A DNA stretch of 64,000 bases from Plenodomus lindquistii (GCA_025504975.1 JANUWI010000001.1:124001-188000); one strand, 5' to 3'. Positions 1 through 12,720 are shown, counted from the stretch's first letter. Translations and numbers: made by a program. The notes: generated by a model not told the origin, from the sequence alone.

Positions 1-2119
1 TTTACTCGATGTCGGCGTGGGTGGTTTACAGCCGACGGGCTTGTGCTTCATCGTGGGAGGAGGGATTCCCGTACGCGTATTCAAGCTGGAATCGCGCACT
101 TCGGCCAGAGCAGATGGTGGAGAGGCAATGAGCGAGATCGGTTTTGGCGGCGGAATGCCCGACCGCTTCATTGTGCCCTGGGTGTCTGTTAGTATTGCAC
201 TGTGCCGGCGCGTTGGATTGGCCTCCTGGCCACATACCACATTCTCAGTGGAGTATTCCATGGTGTTGTCACAGAGAGGTTGACCAAGAAAAGGAAATCA
301 AAAAAACATGCTATGCTGCACGCAAGAAAATGGCAGGCGCGTCAATCGGGTAGGCCGTCTTCAGTTGGTGTTGGTGTTGGTGTTGGCGTTCGTGGCGGTT
401 GCATTGTTTGGACTTGGCGTTCGGATGTAAACAGTGGGAAAGTGTCCCCGGTCTCCGCTGCTGTTCTCGATTGGGTTAGACCCAAATCGCGTCCAAGATT
501 CGACTCCACTACAATGCATTGTTGATACCTGCCTCGCATCACCCATTCACTGCGTCTAGAACATCACGAGGATCTCATACGTGACATGACTGAGGAAATG
601 GGGCACGACGAAGACTTGATGCGCTTTGGCATGGGCTGGCGCTATACATGCCAAAGGAAGGTTGCATGTGCATATCTAGAATGTCCGCACGGATTTGAAC
701 CATCTCATTCCCAATTCCCGGCCAAAAGGTCCATCACTACTCTCGCAAGGCTACACTGCGAGCTTGTTTGCGAAGCGTTGTTAGTCCGATGTGCTCATCT
801 CCATGAGGCTGCGTGGCGTCGCTCTAGGACTAGTTCTGAGCTGAACACGTGGATATTAGTATAGCTTTACACTGGAGCTGAAGGCTTAGAAGTAGGCCAG
901 GGACTTGCAGAACCCGAGATCTTGAAGGCTTGGCGGAGCTATATAGGTGGCAATGCTGTAGCTGTTGATGCGATCACTTGTGCAGGAGTTCGGTGAGTCG
1001 ATCTAGTTGGATGTTATCAGCTACAAAGCAATTCGTCTTTCGAATTTGCTTGCCAGCGGTGCTTTCCAGTTCACGATAATGCTATGCTCGAGAGCCTATC
1101 AACATGTATCATTGGGATCTGAGTAACCCCTTGTGCTGATGACATTGGTGGAGTGGGACACGCTACCTATATAGTTGATTGGCAAGGCGCCACGATGAGT
1201 ACCACGCTGATGAAGAGTACGGGGACCCCAGATCAGATACTGATTTGGAACTCAACGTTAGTCCAAGCTCCGTAAGAGACTTGACATTGCCCACATACCC
1301 TTTGATGGAGTAGGAATTGTGCAGTGAGGTAGCTTCGTGAAAGCTGCCGTTGCTAGCGGCCACTAGCGTCTTTTGAAGGGCAAGGGAGGGTCCACCAATC
1401 CAGTAACCCAGCAGTGCCCAGTCATGATTGCTTCGACCAACTTCTGATTTCGCCAGACTTGGACTTGTGCACACATACAAAGACACCGTTTCTGTGTCAT
1501 CCGCAAACAAAGTGGCAGGTGCGATCAAAGGTATCACAATAGGCCTGATTGGCCTAATGCACCACTTGATGAGATGGGTCTGACGGATTCTCAACAAGCA
1601 AAGCCGCATTTGCAAGATCAGGTGCGACAGCTACAATTCCCTGGTTGAAGCTTGAAGTAATTCCACGTACCATTAGCACGGCCCAAGCGCCAATCACTCA
1701 TACAAAAAGCATTATCGATTGCCGACCTACTTCAATTCGGTATACAGGACCTCCTGGCCCACACGTCACAATGTCGCACTGTTGGCAGCACAGGCAGCAC
1801 AGGTCGCTCGAATACAACTAGTCCATACTCAATCCATGCTTTTCTGATCACCTGCAGTGGCAGTGCTTGCAGAAATGACGATGGAGATGATTGGGTCAAG
1901 GCATGCTGACAAGGCTTTAACCAACCAACCGCATGAAAGGCTGCAGCTGATCCGCCCGTTTACCTCCCCAAGCCAGGCAGACCCTACACCCCACATCCAG
2001 CCTCCAAAATCTGATCTTAGTTTCAAAATTCTCTCCGTGCCCTTTCCAACGTTGGCGATTCTCAACGACCCCGGACTCTGGGTTCGGCATTACGTCGAAG
2101 GTCTACACTTCACTTCGTC
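1..2119. other. Gene-poor stretch, no supportable gene
   Basis: Several short open frames occur on both strands (the longest is 150 codons, minus strand, 1163-1615), but none shows a recognisable domain, signal peptide or splice-linked continuation. The last few hundred bases are presumably the upstream region of the NLR-like gene that begins at 2120. Confidence 0.5.
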
Positions 2120-5100
2120 ATGCGCCTACTGTACCTCGAAGAAGATGGAAACGTCGCCTTGCGCGAGTACCATGGGGAAGTTCCACCCTATGCCATCCTG
2201 TCACATACCTGGCGTCTAGATCACGAAGAGGTATCATACAGGGATCTAATAGATGGATGTGGCAAGGAGCGACAAGGGTACCATAAGCTGATGTTTTGCG
2301 GCCGCAGGGCTGCACAAGACGGGTTGCAGTATTTCTGGGTGGACACATGCTGTATTGACAAGTCAAGCAGTGCCGAACTCTCAGAAGCGATCAACTCTAT
2401 GTTCAGCTGGTACCAGAAAGCTCAAAAGTGCTATCTGTACCTGTCTGATGTTTCAGATGGTTACAACGGACACGATTCATCAGATGGCAACGATGCGCAT
2501 CTGCGAAGATGAAAGCCAGCTTTCAGAAAGAGTCGGTGGTTCACTCGCGGCTGGACTCTACAAGAGCTCTTGGCTCCTAAGGAGGTGGTGTTCTTCTCGA
2601 GGGAATCACGCTACCTGGGAGACAAGTACTCCTTGAAAGACATGATTCACGAAATAACGGGCGTACCTACCAGCGCCCTCACTGGAGAAGTTCTGGGCCA
2701 TTTCAGTATTGATTCTCGGTTCTCCTGGGCGGCCACACGCGAGACGAAGCGTGAGGAGGACATGGAGTACTGTCTGCTCGGCATCTTCGACGTTCATCTG
2801 CCAATGCTATACGGCGAGGGTCGACAAAACGCGTCTAGACGACACAGGAGTGAGATTTGGGCTTGCGCAAATGGTTCAACCGCTCTCAGAGCTTGCCGTT
2901 CCGACATAGCCCAAGATCAGAGGATTATAGACATCCAATCATTGCTTGCTGCGCCGGACCCCACTCGCAACTATCACAACGCACTAAAGCAACGGCAAGA
3001 TGACACTGGTTCTTGGCTCCTACAAAGTGAACAGTACAATTCTTGGAAAACAGATGCCGCTTCGATTCTCTGGTTACACGGTATACCTGGTTCTGGAAAA
3101 ACCGTATTGAGCGCTGCTATCATACAAGATCTACTACAAATCTGTGAAGGGCGCCAAAGTCAAGCAGTTGCGTACTTTTACTTCGACTTCAACGACTCCC
3201 AAAACCGGGATAACGCACTAATGCTACGCTCTGTCCTTTACCAGCTCGCCAAGCAGTCGACTGAGGTGCTAGCTGTTGTTGAGAGGTTTTTCACCCTGAA
3301 TGGAGATGACCACAGGCGTCCTCCCTCCGGCGATCTGGTTCATCTGCTCCAGAAGAGTACAAAAGCCTTCTCTAATGTATACATTGTGCTCGACGCGCTT
3401 GACGAGAGTAGTGAGCGTCCGCAAACTTTGTAAGCTATCGAGGCCTTTGCGAGGGCGCAACTCGCAAACACGCATTTGTTACTCACAAGTCGCTGGGAAC
3501 GGGATATCGAATCCTCTGTGAACAGCTATGTTTGCATTGAAAACACAATCGAACTTGGTAATGATCTGGTCGATTCTGATATCAGATGTAATATTCAAAA
3601 GAGACTGCACCATGATAGAGACCTGAGGAAATGGGCAAAAGACCCTGCTCTGACATGTGAAATCGAGACTGCCTTGATGAAAGGGTCTCAGGGAATGTGA
3701 GTGAACTGTATTGATTACCTTGAACTGTTACTTAAAATAGCTGCAGGTTTCGCTGGGCCGCCTGTCAGCTCGACACCTTGGGTGGCTGTCGGAATTTGGC
3801 GATGCTTCGGAAGTCACTTTCAGAGCTACCGTTGACGTTGGACAAGACATATGATCGAATCCTTTCAAGAATAACGGAACGAGATGCCGTTCTTGCGTTT
3901 CGCATTCTACAATGGCTCACATTTGCTCTTCGCCCACTAACCGTCGAAGAAGTAGCGGAGGTGGTCGCCATCGACGTAGATCGACGGCCTTCTTTCGACA
4001 AAGAAGAGATACTTGCAGAATCACTGGAAGCTCTGGACATTTGCTCCAGCCTCGTAATTTATTTCCAGCTAATGGGCCATCTACGAGCGATTCAACTGGA
4101 TGCATCGTCAAGCTTGCGCATTATTCCGTCAAGGAATATCTACTTTCAGAGCTCGTCCAACGCAGTCCAGCCGCTAGGTTTAGTATGGACATTTACAAAT
4201 CGTACGCCACCATAGCAAAGTCCTGCCTTTGCTATCTTTTGCAACCGCAATTGCTAGTCTCGGAAGTGACGCTGCGGGAGTTCAGACTGGCAAAGTACTC
4301 CGCACAGTTTTGGATGGCCCATGTCGGACGAGCCGAAGACTCAGATCCCGATCTGAGTGAGATGATCCTACAATTACTGTCGATTGATGGCCCAGCGTAT
4401 ACAAACTGGCTCTAGATCATTGGTCCGGACCGAACTTGGAATGAGCCTGACTTAACGAAGTCAGTGAAGGACGCGCCTCCGCCACTTTATTATGCGTCCC
4501 TGTTCGGTCTGGTAGGAATAGTCCGACTATTGCTTATCAACTGTGTCGATGTCAATGCCCGTGGTGGTCCTTTTGGCACAGCTTTAGTGGCTGCTGCTGC
4601 GAGCGGCCATAAGCTTATCGTGGAGCTTCTGCTTGAAAGAGGTGCGCGACTCGACGCGATGGGAGAAACATGTGGTACTGCACTTGATGTGGCCGCCATG
4701 AACCATCGCACAGCGGTCGTTGATTTTCTTCTTGACAAAATAAGCACGTTATCCATCACAGATGAGTTCTGGTCACTCTACCTGCATCGGCCCTTTGGAC
4801 TTGCAACCTCCGCTACCGTTCATGAGCCTGTCACAGACCTATACGCAGCATGGACGTCCCAGGGTCGGATGCCTCTCATGATAGCTGCGCGCCACGATCG
4901 TCTGGATGTTGTCGAAGTGTTGCTAGAGAATCACAAAGTCGATATCAACGCGCAGTCCCTGAAGGGCCTGACAGCCCTTGACCACGCGATATGGAGGAGG
5001 AACCATGCGCTCGTGGAGGAACTGATCGCACACGGATCATCACTCCAGCTCTTTGATCCCTATGGCCGTAATGCTTACTCTAGGGCCGCATTTAGCGGAT

Positions 5101-5600
5101 CGCGAGCCACGCTCAACGTTCTACTCGCTGTGCCTTCAATGAAGTCAGACCATGCGGAATGTTTTGGTCGCACATTACTGTGGTGGGCAGCAGCCGGCAA
5201 TTAAAGCGACACGACCAAGCTACTTCTCTCCCAAGGTCACAATGTCAAAGTCTCAGACAATTTGAGACGAACTCCGCTTTCGATAGCAAAATTGAAGAAT
5301 CACTCAGATGTCATCAGGCTTCTGGAGGGCAGAGATAATGGGGCGGTGGGTCACACTCCAGAGAGAAGCAGGGACCATGTGTCCAAATTACATCAATACT
5401 CGGAGATCCGGTGCGATATCTGTTTGGAGAATATCAGTAACGCGGTCCATCACTATCATTGTCCAAAATGTGCCCTAGGAGACTGGGGCATGTGTTCAGA
5501 ATGTTTTGATTGTACCGCATGGACGCCTTCGTGCATGGACAAGTCTCACACACTGGTAAAACGGGTACGAAGAGGCGGTATCTGGACAGAAGCCACTTAA
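2120..5600 (+). pseudogene. Broken HET-NACHT-ankyrin-ZZ finger NLR-like gene
   Basis: This is a relic of a fungal NOD-like receptor of the heterokaryon-incompatibility class, cytosolic NTPases that trigger cell death on non-self recognition. A HET domain (2120 to about 2850) shows YAILSHTW, a VDTCCID core and RWFTRGWTLQELLAP. A NACHT domain follows, with Walker A GIPGSGKT at 3080-3103, a VLDALDE Walker B and LLLTSRW. Then come a winged-helix-like segment, HYSVKEYLL, ankyrin repeats (about 4464-5320) and a ZZ-like cysteine cluster (CDIC...CPKC...CSEC). One 50-bp intron (3697-3746) splices cleanly. The reading frame is broken by in-frame stops at 2510-2512 (TGA), 3431-3433 (TAA), 4413-4415 (TAG) and 5202-5204 (TAA), with coding clearly continuing after each, and by a one-base loss near 4053-4056. 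A 60-bp in-frame intron (3430-3489) could hide the second stop, but it would delete the conserved LLLTSR motif. The domain order is sure; the loss of function is inferred. Confidence 0.88.
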
Positions 5601-5760
5601 CCCATTTCCCTTGGACCCGGGGGCTTGCGATCAAGAATCAAATTGTCTCGTTCAAGTCCCGAGTCTCCTATCGTATCGGAAGGATCCATATTCACCCGTT
5701 CTGTCACAACGGTCGATTGGGCTGATGGCAATTCTAAAGACCTACAAAACTAGCGCAAGC

Positions 5761-7402
5761 TTAGCAGAGCCCATCAAACTCATCTCCTGGGCTCAGTACA
5801 GCCTCTGTATTGTTCTCAAATCCTAGTTTTACCAACGTGTCGGCATCGGGATCATACGTCGGCCAACTCAACCCATGCTCCGGATCGCGAGCGAATGCCG
5901 CCCATGCATCCTGCATGTACTTCGACGTCTCAACCTCCGCTGGCGAATCTGGCCCAAGCAAGTCCGACGTGCCAAACACCATTGGGATATCAGAGGAGTG
6001 GTAGGCACGAAGCCATGGGAATGGATTTAGGTTGGGCCATTCACCAAAATAACGTGCGCGCCAGACGGGCACGCCGAAGTTCTTGCGAGCGCTGGTAGTG
6101 CAATCAGCATCAAGGATGGGTAATAGAGGAGAAAGGACCTACAGTGCTCCCCGTGCGCTGGGGCACGTCGCTATGTTTCGTGTGAACGCGTCCACGGCGG
6201 TTTGGTTTGGTCCAGTCGGAACGTAAGGCACCAGCGAAGCACCTTCGTTGTCGACTTGCGAGAAAAGAGTCGGCACTCTCGCGAACAGTCCGCGCACCTG
6301 GCGATCAGTATAATTGCCGAAATTTGTGATTTCGTCAGGCGAGGGGTTGAACGATAGCGATCTTCCTTCGTTAGCGGTGGCGTTGTACTTGTTGTAAACC
6401 TCAATGATGGCTTTGGCGTCTTTTGTCTGCATGCAAGCGAATTCTTCATCTTTGTTGGATGATGCGCAACCCACTTGAGAGGCAACGTAAGTAAAGTTGG
6501 AATTAACTGGGTCGTTGGAGGTGCCGCTCGAAGCTGTACCAGACTGCGCGATGAAGCCCTTCACGATGGGGTCGTTGGGGTATGCGTAGGCATATTTGTC
6601 GACACCCATGGCACTATAATAGTTAGTACCCAGTCGTGAGACGATGGCGAAGCAATTTACCCTGCTGACTGCCCAAACAAGATCATCCGATCTGGATCCC
6701 CACCGAATGCGGAGATGTGGTTGAAGACCCATTCGACTGCTTTGCGGTGGTCAAGCAAGCCTGGGTTCAGATGTGTTCCGTCCAACGCCGCAGCATTCGG
6801 GTATCCGAAGATGTTTAGCCGATAGCTACGATTTGTTCAGCCATGTTACAATATGTGCACGAAATTAGACCTGAGGCTCACTTCATCGCTACAACAACGA
6901 CATTTTGATCCCTCGCCAGCCGATCTCCATACTTGTATGGACTCGCCGCTCCGCCGGACGTAAACCCACCGCCATGAATCCAGATCATCACCGGTAACTT
7001 CTCGGCGTTTGCTTTGCCCCGCGGAGCCCAGATATTCAGCGTTAAACAATCCTCGCTTTGCTGTTGACCTGGCGTAAGGAGAAAGCCTTTGAGATACTCC
7101 GAGTAAACTGTCGCCTGACCATTACTGTACTGGATGCACGATGGCCCGAACCAAGATGCGTCGATGGTCTGATTAGAAGGCTTCTTGGTGATGGGTGGTC
7201 GAAATCGAGCCGTGCCTATGGGAGGCTCGGCGTATGGAACGCCGCCAAAGAATCGGACGTCCGAACTGTTTGACCATTGTACACCTTGGACGGCAAACAG
7301 GTCGGTGTGAACAAGCAGGTCATCGTTTTTGGGATGTGATGGGTACGCGCGGCTCAAAGGCAGAAGGACAGCGGCAAACTTTACAATACGTGAAGGTTTC
7401 AT
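5761..7402 (-). CDS. Secreted type-B carboxylesterase/lipase
   Basis: Four exons join in frame: 7402-6882, 6825-6661, 6613-6143, 6091-5761 (495 aa). Introns are 56, 47 and 51 bp with GT-AG ends; the second has a TACTAAC branch site. The product is an alpha/beta-hydrolase of the carboxylesterase type-B family, which hydrolyses carboxylic esters. HGGGF (about residues 143-147) forms the oxyanion hole, the nucleophile Ser is in GQSAG (about 225-229), a DNEG segment fits the acid residue, and a late HSSD fits the catalytic His. The N-terminus (MKPSRIVKFAAVLLPLSRA) reads as a signal peptide, so I start at 7402 and not at the upstream in-frame ATG at 7540. It converges with the NLR relic (160 bp apart) and diverges from the HET gene at 8016. 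The substrate is not predictable. Confidence 0.9.
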
Positions 7403-8015
7403 CGTGAAACTGAAAGTGAGTATTCTTCTGACTACACCCTGACACCACCAAGTTGGATCAATTCTCGTTATGTATGCCAAATTTTGGTGGGCCAACCGAG
7501 GTACCGTATACGGGTACCGACGTAATTTTAGATGTCTCACTTATACGACAAGCTTAGCCCAACTATAATGTACGACGATCTCTTCTCGAACTAGTAATTT
7601 CGGAATAGTTCTCTTCCATAGTACCGTCGGAGATGACAAGAACAGTTTAGCTTAGCGTAACGTCGCGGGGCCCCGCATTCTGTTCGCCCGCAATCAAGCA
7701 TTGATCGGCAAAGAAAGATCATGGAGACAAGAGAATGGTGTTCGCGAGTAGCTCAGCTTGTGTTGATTATTTTGCGAAAAAGGGTGCAATGCCAGCTTTG
7801 AGATGTTCGTAAGGGTTGCATGTGATGATGTGGGGTAGTGATGTGGGCTAGGCAGGTAATCGCGATGGTTGCCTGAGCCTTCCTTAGGTCTCGCCATCTC
7901 TACTTACATGACACTCAACCTCACTGCAGGCAAGTTTTCTGACATCACAAAGCGCAAAAGATCTATAAGAAATTTGGAACGAACTACCCTACTAAGCTTA
8001 GCACACGCGGCATAC
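7403..8015. promoter_or_regulatory. Shared divergent promoter, esterase/HET gene
   Basis: This 613-bp interval separates the starts of the carboxylesterase (minus) and the HET-domain gene (plus), so it must hold both promoters. No specific factor site is claimed. Short open frames here are not credible genes. Confidence 0.45.
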
Positions 8016-10438
8016 ATGTCTAGCGATAAGGCTGAGTCAAAGCTCTGCGCCAAATGTGCCGTTCTCCGCATCAACGACGAGAATCTCGGCTACTATGACC
8101 CGCAAGATGGTTCCGATCACCCAGTTTTGACGTACCGCGTTGGCTGGGCCGGTACAGGACCAGAGAGAAAGTACCATTCTGGACGGCAATTCAGACTCCC
8201 CTTCGAACGAACCGATCAATGGCCGTTATTACCGTCTCTGACTGCGAATGCATCCCATTGCGAGTTTTGCAGTGCGTTACGCGATGCATCGCTCATATTA
8301 CCATTGCAGGGCCCTTGTAAGATTCACTACATACGCGCGTACTATGAACGGCGGAAATTGGACAACGAGATAGTCGGCTTAAGGAAGCTGAGCGTGTATT
8401 CGGAAGTCCAGTACGATAATGCGGCGTTGCAGAAGGTAGGACATACACTGGACTTTCTAGTAGATGCTACTGGTAAGTACAGCATGTTGTCAACATAGCC
8501 GCGCCGATCTGGTCGCTTATACCAATAGATGGATGCATCAACTGGCTACAGACCCTCCAAAGTCCTTCGGACGAGGCGATGTCGGGTTCGAATGTGAGAT
8601 GGTTGAAAGAACACCTACACCTTTGTGATCAGGAATGTGGACCTTTTCCAGTGTCCGATTTTTGTCCGACTCGTCTCATTGAAATCTCATCAAAAGAAGG
8701 GAAAGTCTTTGTGCGCCTCGTGGAAGCCCGCAAAATGTCAGCCTTTTCGACTCCGCAATATGTTGCCTTGAGCTATTGCTGGGGCAATGAGCAGGATGCG
8801 CGCACGCAACTCAAGAGCACAACTCATAATCTCGCGCAGCACGTCCAGGATATACCCTCTGAGACAATGACTCCAGTAGTCCTCGATGCCATTGAACTCT
8901 GTCGACGCCTAGGGATACGCTACCTCTGGGTGGACGCTATCTGCATTCTACAAGATGATGATGATGATTGGGCACGAGAAGCAGTACAGATGGGATCTGT
9001 CTACACCAACGCATATCTCACGATCTGTACCCCAGCTACATCATCATGTCGCGATTCTTTCCTGCATCGCGCTGCACCTGTAAAAGTCAGATTCGAATCG
9101 AAAGTTCGACCAGGAATAAGTGGGTACCTGAATCTCAGACATCAGCCAAAACAAGTATTCTACTGCCAACATCGCTCAACTCTCGAGTGTGAGATGGACG
9201 TTGGAACTTGGAGTACTCGCGCCTGGACATTTCAAGAGGAACAGCTTTCCAAGCGACGTCTATACTTCGGGAAATCACGCATGTATCTTTGTTGCCCAAT
9301 GAAGACACAGGTCGAGTCTTCATACTCCCGAAATGCTGACACTGTTCAATTTCAAAATGTTCTTGAAGAATTTAAGAACGTCACAGACTTCGTCCGACTG
9401 TACGATATGTGGATTGAGTTGGTCAAGGACTACGCATTACGAGGGCTTACATACCAGAAAGACAAATTTGCGGCGATTGCTGGTCTGGCCAGTCAAGTTG
9501 AGCAACTTACAGGAGACGTATACATAGCCGGACTGTGGAAGGAGGATCTGCTACGAGGGCTTCTTTGGAAAGAAGGGGGACGCCCCGAACGTGAGACAGT
9601 GGTCAGCCGACGCTCACGAGCAACATCGACATCGACCAACGATACTTTCCCATCCTGGAGCTGGGCTGTAGGTTCAAAACCAAAATACGACAAGCTTTCA
9701 AACGCTCTGAATGGACCAGCCTCAAGCCGGGAGGCAGAGTGGGAACTACGTACTGAATGCAAGTCGATTGAAGCTATGTGTGACCTCAAACACTTTGCTT
9801 TGAGGGTGTCCGAGCAGCCTGCAGAGCTTCGGGTACAAGGTAAATTGTTGAAAGCCGGGTCCAACTGGCGGGACATGGGCAAACAGCCCAGTATTCCCAC
9901 GAATGAATGGAAATGCGCCATCAATGACAAGTGCGTGGCGAATTACGACCTGGACTGGATGGTCAAGGGACAAGAAAACTACCGGACTGGCAGAGAACCG
10001 CAGGACTCGCTGAATGTTGGGAATGTGTACATGCTGCTGTTGGCGAGTACGACAGGAGGAGACTGGAAGTGGGAGAGTAATTTTCTTACGCCTATCGGAT
10101 CGCCCTTACACAGTGATTCGGAGGATACCGACTCTGATGGTGGAGATGAAGAGGGTACTGAAAGTAGCGACACCGGCGAAGGCAGCGGTATCGATGCCGG
10201 GACCCTGAAGCACAACAAAAGCGAGCCGTTTCCAGAGTCAGTGGAACTGCAAGCATATGAAGTGCCAGCTCAAGGGCCTGAAAACAACGATGCAGACAGG
10301 CACGCTTGGGGTCTCCTCATATTACCCATCGATGGAAGCGACAAGTTCATTCGCGTAGGACGCTTCAAGATTTGGGCACAGATGGGTGGAATAGGCGCCT
10401 TTGAAGACATTCCATATGCAGAAGTCACCGTAGTCTAG
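8016..10438 (+). CDS. HET-domain (heterokaryon incompatibility) protein
   Basis: Two exons, 8016-8472 and 8529-10438, are joined by a 56-bp intron (GTAAGT...ATAG), giving 788 aa. The N-terminus carries paired cysteines (LCAKC and HCEFC), perhaps a small metal-binding module. The HET domain follows with its usual blocks: YVALSYCWG, LWVDAICILQ with an unusually long Asp run, and WSTRAWTFQEEQLS. HET proteins are cytosolic effectors of non-self recognition that can trigger cell death; this long form without NACHT or ankyrin is common in Pezizomycotina. The C-terminal third has an acidic Ser/Asp/Glu-rich stretch (about 10120-10190). The start at 8016 was chosen because the following MSSDKAES leads straight into the first Cys pair; an in-frame ATG exists at 7869. 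It looks intact, unlike the neighbouring NLR. Confidence 0.88.
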
Positions 10439-10825
10439 AGTAATCCGTACGTTTTTCGCAAGATCTGGTTGTCGTTGAACGTGCCTTGGAGGTGTGCATC
10501 TGCTTCAGCATACTCTCTCTTGACCACGAGGCTGCAGCATATAGATCTGTCGACTTAGCAACAAATCGAAATTATCTTGGGTCGCTGCTTGTTACAAATT
10601 GGGTTGGTGTTTTTACTACGCTCGCCCCCAAGTGGGGTCCCCCGATTCCACCGAGCAGAATTTTCTCTCACCACCATTCCATGCAAACTATTCAGATCGT
10701 AGCTCTTCATTTTGGAGTATTAGCATTACATTGTTGCCATTGAAATGTGATTTGATTTACGTAAATATTTATCTTCACACCATCGAGCACGTGACACATT
10801 CTGTCATCCTATAGCTCAACAACAC
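10439..10825. other. Intergenic, nothing recognised
   Basis: This is AT-rich sequence downstream of the HET gene. No coding signal beyond short chance frames was seen. Confidence 0.5.
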
Positions 10826-10894
10826 GGGCTTGTGGTCTAGTGGTATGATTTTCCCTTAGCATGGGAGAGGTCCGGGGTTCAGTTCGTACACCCA
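10826..10894 (+). pseudogene. tRNA-Ala(AGC)-like relic
   Basis: The 5' two thirds read as a tRNA: acceptor GGGCTTG, a D-arm with TAGTGGTA, an anticodon stem TTCCC/GGGAG around a 7-nt loop with anticodon AGC, and GGTCCGGGGTTC leading into the T arm. The 3' part does not fold: CGGGG has no matching CCCCG, the acceptor return strand is only partly complementary, and the whole is 69 nt, 3-4 short. I read it as a degenerate tRNA gene or tRNA-derived fragment. A functional gene is unlikely but not excluded. Confidence 0.6.
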
Positions 10895-12720
10895 TCATTA
10901 ATTACTCGCCTGCATCTTCTAACCAATGTGGCAGATTCCCCGCGAGTCCAATTCTTTTTTGCACGCTTGTGCAACACACCATTGAGAGACCGCTGTCTAC
11001 TTTTTTCTAGCGCAGGGTACTTGCTTTTGCTTGAACCCTTCGTCACCCCGCGAGTCCAATTTATTTTGGAGCTTTATCGTTCGCATGAAAGGGGCGTATA
11101 AGTGATTTGCTAGACGCGTAAGGCCCATAGGCCGACACACTCCTTTTCAGGCCAAAAGGGGTTTGCGGCACTGTGGGTGGCATACAAGTTCATGTTTACT
11201 TCATTTCAAAGAGAGGGGAGGGGCTCTGGTGCTATATAACAGGTGTTATCAGAGCGTGCTCGTTGCCATATTTAGTCGTCTGAAGTTCGACAACGCATCT
11301 ACAATCAACGTCGGCAAGCCTAGAACACTCAGCGCAATGGTAACAAGGCTCCTTACTTACTTTCGCCAAGTTGCGCTCAGGATGTCCTTCGACTGTGCAC
11401 AAGGGAGAACGAACTTCCCAGTTTCTAAGTGCTTGGCGTGGCAAGATACTTCGAACAAGACGATGCTTCAAAAACTCAGGCAGTGACTGTCTAGTTGCGA
11501 AACACCTCGGAAGGACGCAGCTAATGTACTGCTTCTACAATGCCATAAATACAGCGAGCATAGTTGAATACCGCCTGCGCGTACAAAACCAATCCACGAA
11601 CTGCATAGCTTTATAGAACATCAGGGCATATTTTGCTTAAGCAGGAGACTTTGAGTAATTCAAATGATGGTACAAAGATCTGACCTCATCTTAGACGCGA
11701 GAGGTAATTGTGTTAGTTAGAGAGATATTCTGAATGCAAGGATATAGCCTGCGCACTCGTACACTACATACCTGATGGACGTATCGGATCAGACGTCTGC
11801 AAGTTTTCAGGTTTGTACCAACGAAGAGCGTACTAATGGTGAAAGGCTATCGGCGCAGTTCAAATACCTAAATCGCTTGGCCTCTCCTCGATACAATACG
11901 GAGGCTACACCAAACAAGGATCTAACCCGATGGTTCTACTCACTCACGTTGTAATACATAGGCGCTGTGAGCTGTGGCGCCGGCGTTTCTCGCACAGCAA
12001 CTTGCGACCTACATATTGCAACCAGAGCAGGCAGTTTGCGCTACTTCCGTGGAACCGGACGTGGAACAATCAACGAACGTTGCGAACCATGCTCTCGGTG
12101 TGGCGAAATATTGGGAAACAACAATGCTACAAACCTGCCTTGGAAGCATCACTACAGCACGATACCTAACCTTTACGTAGGTCTCCTGCAACGCCTTCAT
12201 TAAGGAAGCATCTATGAGTTTGCGCGTGCAAAATATTTAGATTCCTAGTATGTATCGTGTTACCAGCCTGTTGCTTATGGTGCAGTTTGTCTTCTTATCC
12301 TGGTTTTTGGCCGCACCGAGAACCATGGCCCAGGGATTTCCATGGATCAGGGCTTCGACCACGCAGGGCGAGATATTCAGGCGCCCAACCCTACTGTGTA
12401 TGCAACCAAAGGGGATAATATCCACACGGAGACGTTGCTTCATGCAGGCTGGGCTTATGCGCCTCGGATTAAGGTGGCACAGCTCTATGCCTTGGTCTTC
12501 TTGACTTTCCGGTTATGCTGTGGAAGTCGTACCACCAGGGTGAAGACTGCGGCTCATGGGGCTCCTTTGCAGATGTTCGATGCGGTGTGCTGCACGCCTA
12601 ACACCTGGTGATGGGTATTTGGACTTTTGACAACTAAAACAACGCGGATCGAATTTGACTTGCTGGTCATGGCGCGCACTCGATAAGCGAAGTGCGGATC
12701 ATGACAGACGGGGCCAACAA
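10895..12720. other. Long gene-poor interval
   Basis: About 1.8 kb contains only short frames. One frame at 12250 begins with a hydrophobic stretch and a neighbouring frame at 12342 looks protein-like, but neither extends nor splices convincingly. A 16-bp direct repeat (ccccgcgagtccaatt) lies at 10938-10953, just outside the relic's 3' end, and again as cccc-gcgagtccaatt near 11046-11061. Confidence 0.5.

Noticed and set aside
1163..1615. A 150-codon minus-strand frame containing FADDT
   Set aside because: FADDT recalls reverse-transcriptase YADD, but no other RT motif, repeat end or continuation is present, so I treat it as chance.
3430..3489. A 60-bp intron that would remove the second stop in the NLR gene
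   Set aside because: Splice signals exist and frame is kept, but it would delete the conserved LLLTSR motif of the NACHT domain, so a nonsense mutation is more likely.
12237..12611. Possible secreted-protein or transposon fragment on the plus strand
   Set aside because: Two overlapping frames look mildly protein-like, but neither keeps frame, splices or matches a family I know.
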